DNA of 64,000 nucleotides from Streptomyces sp. NBC_01460 (GTDB taxonomy: Bacteria; Actinomycetota; Actinomycetes; Streptomycetales; Streptomycetaceae). Shown here piece by piece: positions 60,905 through 64,000 of the stretch. The notes under the pieces were generated by a model. It had not been told where the DNA came from. It saw nothing but the letters and a program-made list of their open reading frames with translations, and did no database searches. The stretch is from contig NZ_CP109473.1 of assembly GCF_036227405.1 (NCBI RefSeq), positions 8,184,001-8,248,000 of the forward strand. Direction: 5' to 3'. Within the stretch, counting starts at the first letter, position 1. Each line of letters begins with the position of its first letter. The position numbers were made by a program, and so were the translations under genes.

Positions 60905-61990
60905 TCAGGCACGACGTGATCCGGCCGCATGAAGGGCCCGTCGAAGTTCCTCCCGCGGATAGGGGGTGGTCCTGCTCACGTCCTGGACCTTGAGGTAGAA
61001 GTCCGTCAGCACCCCGGCGAGCGGTGCATGGCGAGCGAGGAACGCCCTGACCCCTCGCGGACCGCGCGGCGGCTCCCTCCCTTCCGCACAGGCGCGGATG
61101 AGTGCCAGGCGTTCCGTCCGTTCGTATCCGTACAGAGCCGTGATCAGCCAGTTCACCAGCCAACTGACCGTGTAGCAGCGGTCGTAGGTCGCGTGGAGTC
61201 CGAAGAAGCGGATCTCGGACGGTGACAGATCGAACCGGGACGAGAGGGCGAGGCCGTAGTCGGCGAAGTAGAGGCGCCGGCCGTCGGTCAGGATGTTCTC
61301 GAAGTGCGCGTCGAAGTGCAGAAGCCCATGAGCGTTCATGAAGGACGTACCGGCCTCCAGCTCGTTCTCGACCAGGGAACAGGCCCGGTCGGCGGTGTCG
61401 GCATCAGCCTGGACCTGCTCGGTGAGCCACTCGTGGAGCGTTCGAGGGATGTACTCCAGGAACAACGTGAGGCTCGCCGAAGCCTGTTGGAGCGCCTCGA
61501 TGCGACGGCGCACCTCCGGGCCACCTCCCCAGAAGGCCACGGCCCGCTCCACATCGGCGAGTTCCCCGGGAAGCACGGCCGTGTCCGGCAGCACACGCCA
61601 GTGGTACATCAGCGGAAATCCCTGGTACTGCCCTGACAGCACCCAGTCCGTCGTCATGGTGTGAACGGCGAGCTCCCGCCATGCCCCGAAGCCGGGCCCG
61701 CCGACGCCGTACTGACAGAAGGTGGGAAGCTCGAAGACGTTGGCCGTGGACCGCACGTGCTCCGGCAGCCGCTCAAGATCCGTGAGTGGCACCCGCTTCA
61801 CGAAGACGGGTCTTCCGGCGACCTCCAGCAGTGCGGACCTCCCGCCGATACCTGAGCCCAGCGGCACGGCGGAATCCACCTGCTCGGCCAGTCGGCGATC
61901 GCTGAGCAGGGCGAGAGACGTGGAGACGGCGCTGTACGAGGCCAGGCGTTCGCCGTCCCGCCCGTCGGGGCCACCGCAACCCACGTCCAT
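60905..61990 (-). CDS. Protein-kinase-fold protein of unknown substrate
   Basis: About 361 residues. The kinase-like core has GRPVFVKRVPLTDLERLPEH (a VxKR Lys like the ATP-anchoring residue), LFLEYIPRTLHEWLTEQV for the hinge region and MNAHGLLHFDAHFENILTDG for the catalytic loop (HxDxHxxN). RRLYFADYGLALSSRFDLSP replaces DFG with ADYG, keeping the Asp. It resembles neither Hanks Ser/Thr kinases nor APH exactly. The ATG at 61990 is one of two plausible starts (the other 62029). It stands between the secreted hydrolase and the DUF6056 gene. Confidence 0.68.
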   Translation of the reverse strand: MDVGCGGPDGRDGERLASYSAVSTSLALLSDRRLAEQVDSAVPLGSGIGGRSALLEVAGRPVFVKRVPLTDLERLPEHVRSTANVFELPTFCQYGVGGPGFGAWRELAVHTMTTDWVLSGQYQGFPLMYHWRVLPDTAVLPGELADVERAVAFWGGGPEVRRRIEALQQASASLTLFLEYIPRTLHEWLTEQVQADADTADRACSLVENELEAGTSFMNAHGLLHFDAHFENILTDGRRLYFADYGLALSSRFDLSPSEIRFFGLHATYDRCYTVSWLVNWLITALYGYERTERLALIRACAEGREPPRGPRGVRAFLARHAPLAGVLTDFYLKVQDVSRTTPYPREELRRALHAAGSRRA

Positions 61991-62044
61991 CGGAACGCCG
62001 CCCCCGATTCCCCTCGCACGCGTGTGCACACCAGTCCGCCCACC

Positions 62045-63583
62045 CTACGGCCGCCCGGCGGGCCGCGTCGCGTCGGTGACGCGGTCGATCCGGTAGTAGT
62101 CCGCGACGCACCCTCCGGGCCAGTAGGTGCGGCCCCGTCGGCTGAACGGCTCCAGCATCTGGCTGATCACCAGCCGCTCGTAGGGGAGGACTTCCACGCC
62201 GGCGCTCGCCCCCGTGCGCAGCCGCCGGTCCTGGGCGTCCCACTTCACGGCCCGTGCGCGCAGGTCCGCGTCGAGGCCGAGCAGTCCGACGGCCGGGCCG
62301 ACGCAGGCCAGGACGCAGAGCACCGCGCACACCGCGCGCAGAGGGCCGGCCGCCGTACGCGTACGGCTCCTCGCGGCAAGCCCCAGCAGCGCGCCGGCAC
62401 CGATCAGCAGGACCACGAACAGCAGGAGGTAGTCGTTCCAGAGACGGGCGGCGCTGGGCGCGCTCACACGGTCCTGGAACACCGGGTAGGTGATGACCGT
62501 GCAGACGTAGCCGGACACCAGGAACGCGACGACTCCGGCACACGCCGTCAGAGGCCATCCGGCGGGCGGACGCGGCGGGTTCCCGTCCTGGCGTCGGCAC
62601 AGCAGGCCCAGGAGCACGCCCACGGCGACCGCCCCGATGTACGGCCACGTGGTGATCACGGTGAGGACGATCTCCGTGAACCCGCGCAGGGAGGCGGCGA
62701 GCGACTCCGGGGCGACCATGGACGTCGTGCCCGCCCCGAACCGCTCCCGCCGGTGGTTCGAGCCGGGGGACGTGACCAGGACGACGGCCCCGGCCCCGAC
62801 CCCGGCGATCCCCGCCACGCACCACAGGCGGAGGAACTTCCGGGACGGCCCCGCGGCGGCACGGATGCTGAGGAGGAGGGTGGTCGCCAGCAGCACCGCC
62901 ACCACGAGCGCGGTCTCCTCCGACAGGGTGCCGATGACCGGACCGGCGAACGCCGCGACGGCGAGGGCCACACCCCTCCCGCGACGCGAACGGGCCGCCA
63001 GGAACGGCAGCAGGGCGGCGCAGGCCAGCACGGGCGGCAGGGTGTGCGAGACCGACGCGGCCGGCCAGTAGAAGGTCTTGTACGTGTTGGGCGTGGCGAA
63101 CAGGAAGAGGGCGGTCGCCATGGCGGCGAGCAGCAGCGGCAGCCCGCGCGGCACGGTGAGCCCGGCGCGCCGCAGGGCGAGGACCGCCACGGCCCGGAGC
63201 ACCACGAGTGTCAGCACGCCGCTGATCAGGCCGAACCACTGGTGGCCGGGGACCTGGAACGTCGCGTAGGCGCCGACGAGCAGGGCGTTGGCGACCCGCC
63301 CGTTGTCCTCGAAGTAGAACTGCCCGATGAGGCCCGTGAGCCCGTCGTCCCGCACCACGGGAAGGAAGCACCAGTCGTCCGCGCCGGGCCTGACCGACCG
63401 TCCGAACCACGCGGCGGCGGCGAGCAGGGCGAGGGGCGGGAGGGAGAGGGCCGTCACCCAGAGCCGTGCCCGTGAGCGAGGGCTCCGTCCGCCGGCCGGA
63501 ACACCCCGCGGTTCATCGGCCTCCGGTCGCCGCCCCGCGTCCGGGGGGCCGGGGAGCGCGGATTCCGGAGTGCCGTCGGACAT
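62045..63583 (-). CDS. DUF6056 multispanning membrane protein
   Basis: 512 residues with about eleven helices. Short motifs include WFGRSVRPGADDWCFLPVV, GQFYFEDNGRVANALLVGAY, FATPNTYKTFYWPAASVSHT and VIGTLSEETALVVAVLLATT. A periplasmic-like loop and the end GVEVLPYERLVISQMLEP complete the DUF6056 pattern, which resembles GT-C type glycosyltransferases (acidic residues after the first helix, D-D in GADDW). Such proteins act on lipid-linked sugars outside the membrane. It starts six bases after the GtrA-family stop, so the two are coexpressed. Confidence 0.87.
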   Translation of the reverse strand: MSDGTPESALPGPPDAGRRPEADEPRGVPAGGRSPRSRARLWVTALSLPPLALLAAAAWFGRSVRPGADDWCFLPVVRDDGLTGLIGQFYFEDNGRVANALLVGAYATFQVPGHQWFGLISGVLTLVVLRAVAVLALRRAGLTVPRGLPLLLAAMATALFLFATPNTYKTFYWPAASVSHTLPPVLACAALLPFLAARSRRGRGVALAVAAFAGPVIGTLSEETALVVAVLLATTLLLSIRAAAGPSRKFLRLWCVAGIAGVGAGAVVLVTSPGSNHRRERFGAGTTSMVAPESLAASLRGFTEIVLTVITTWPYIGAVAVGVLLGLLCRRQDGNPPRPPAGWPLTACAGVVAFLVSGYVCTVITYPVFQDRVSAPSAARLWNDYLLLFVVLLIGAGALLGLAARSRTRTAAGPLRAVCAVLCVLACVGPAVGLLGLDADLRARAVKWDAQDRRLRTGASAGVEVLPYERLVISQMLEPFSRRGRTYWPGGCVADYYRIDRVTDATRPAGRP

Positions 63584-63589
63584 CCCGGC

Positions 63590-64000
63590 TCACCGGTCCT
63601 CTGACGAGTGGAGGGGGTGCTCGGGGAGCGGGGCGATCACCGGCCGTTCGGCAGCCCCGGCCGGCGCGGAGCCGTCACGCCGGCCCGACATGATCGCCCA
63701 CCGGGCCAGCAGGAAGGAGACGGGGGTGACGAGGACACCCGCCAGAAGGGCAGCCAGGTTCTTGTCCATGCCGAGCCCGCCGACCGCGGCGTACAGCAGC
63801 GCGCCCGATGCCACGAGGTTGACGGCGCTCGACACGGGATAGCGAACGAAGGCGCGCCACGTCGGCTTCGTCCGGCAGGTGACGTAGGAGTTGAGCAGGA
63901 ACGAGCACACGATGCTGACCGCGTACCCGAGGACATGTGCCACCAGATAGGGGATCCACCGGTTCAGGACGGCGTAGACGCCGAGGTACACGGCCGTGTT
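63590..64000 (-). CDS. GtrA-family membrane protein (runs off window)
   Basis: At least 136 residues remain, open to the right edge. The visible part is the rest of a GtrA protein: [60 protein letters not shown] and [20 protein letters not shown], i.e. the last three of four helices and a polar tail. GtrA proteins flip lipid-linked sugars across the membrane. The DUF6056 protein encoded next is a natural glycosyltransferase partner. The start lies beyond 64000. Confidence 0.88.
   Translation of the reverse strand, partial: NTAVYLGVYAVLNRWIPYLVAHVLGYAVSIVCSFLLNSYVTCRTKPTWRAFVRYPVSSAVNLVASGALLYAAVGGLGMDKNLAALLAGVLVTPVSFLLARWAIMSGRRDGSAPAGAAERPVIAPLPEHPLHSSEDR

Overview
The window is high-GC actinobacterial chromosome, almost certainly Streptomyces. 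Evidence: GC-rich third codon positions, frequent GTG/TTG starts, ATGA/GTGA-coupled gene pairs, an ECF42-YCII sigma unit, DUF6233/DUF6204 proteins, a LAL-type LuxR regulator and the Streptomyces form of the ars locus. No rRNA, tRNA, CRISPR array or intact mobile element was found. About 65 genes or gene remnants are called.

1-14 kb is accessory and partly decayed. It holds an edge-truncated SMI1/KNR4 protein, a DinB-fold protein, an IS5-type transposase remnant, an HxlR/SDR divergent pair, an IS256-type transposase fragment and an inositol-phosphatase-like gene with an in-frame amber codon. A light/UV-flavoured group follows: a MerR regulator with a cobalamin-type domain, a UBP zinc finger protein, a spore-photoproduct-lyase-like radical SAM protein and an FeS-type photolyase-like protein, with small membrane and secreted proteins nearby. 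14-31 kb carries regulators and signalling genes: LAL LuxR, a PP2C-like protein, a secreted SGNH esterase, TetR, a universal stress protein coupled to a class III cyclase, a methyltransferase, YCII-ECF42, LysE, an ABC exporter with a two-component system, and a lytic transglycosylase with an odd start.

31.9-35.8 kb is an arsenic resistance locus (arsC, arsR, acr3-type arsB, a second arsR, arsO-like flavoprotein) with clear palindromic control sites. 35.8-43.1 kb is a redox patch (quinone oxidoreductase, cupin, two aldo-keto reductases, SDR, Tat-type flavodoxin lipoprotein, XRE regulators). Inside it a deletion has fused the 5' ends of a divergent carboxymuconolactone decarboxylase/XRE pair. 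43-49 kb holds a TRIC channel, an alkylsulfatase, an AI-2E family exporter and small conserved proteins.

49.4-58.6 kb is the most interesting part: three transcription units for sulfur metabolism. They are a cysteine synthase/CBS-type operon, a two-gene flavin monooxygenase operon, and ssuD with an MFS transporter. Each is preceded by a tiny ORF ending in the same R(R/L)H(V/I)DLxRxSSAxC-type motif. This looks like one family of leader-peptide control applied three times within 6.5 kb. The window ends with a secreted CocE/NonD hydrolase, a kinase-fold protein, and a DUF6056/GtrA membrane pair probably involved in envelope glycosylation.
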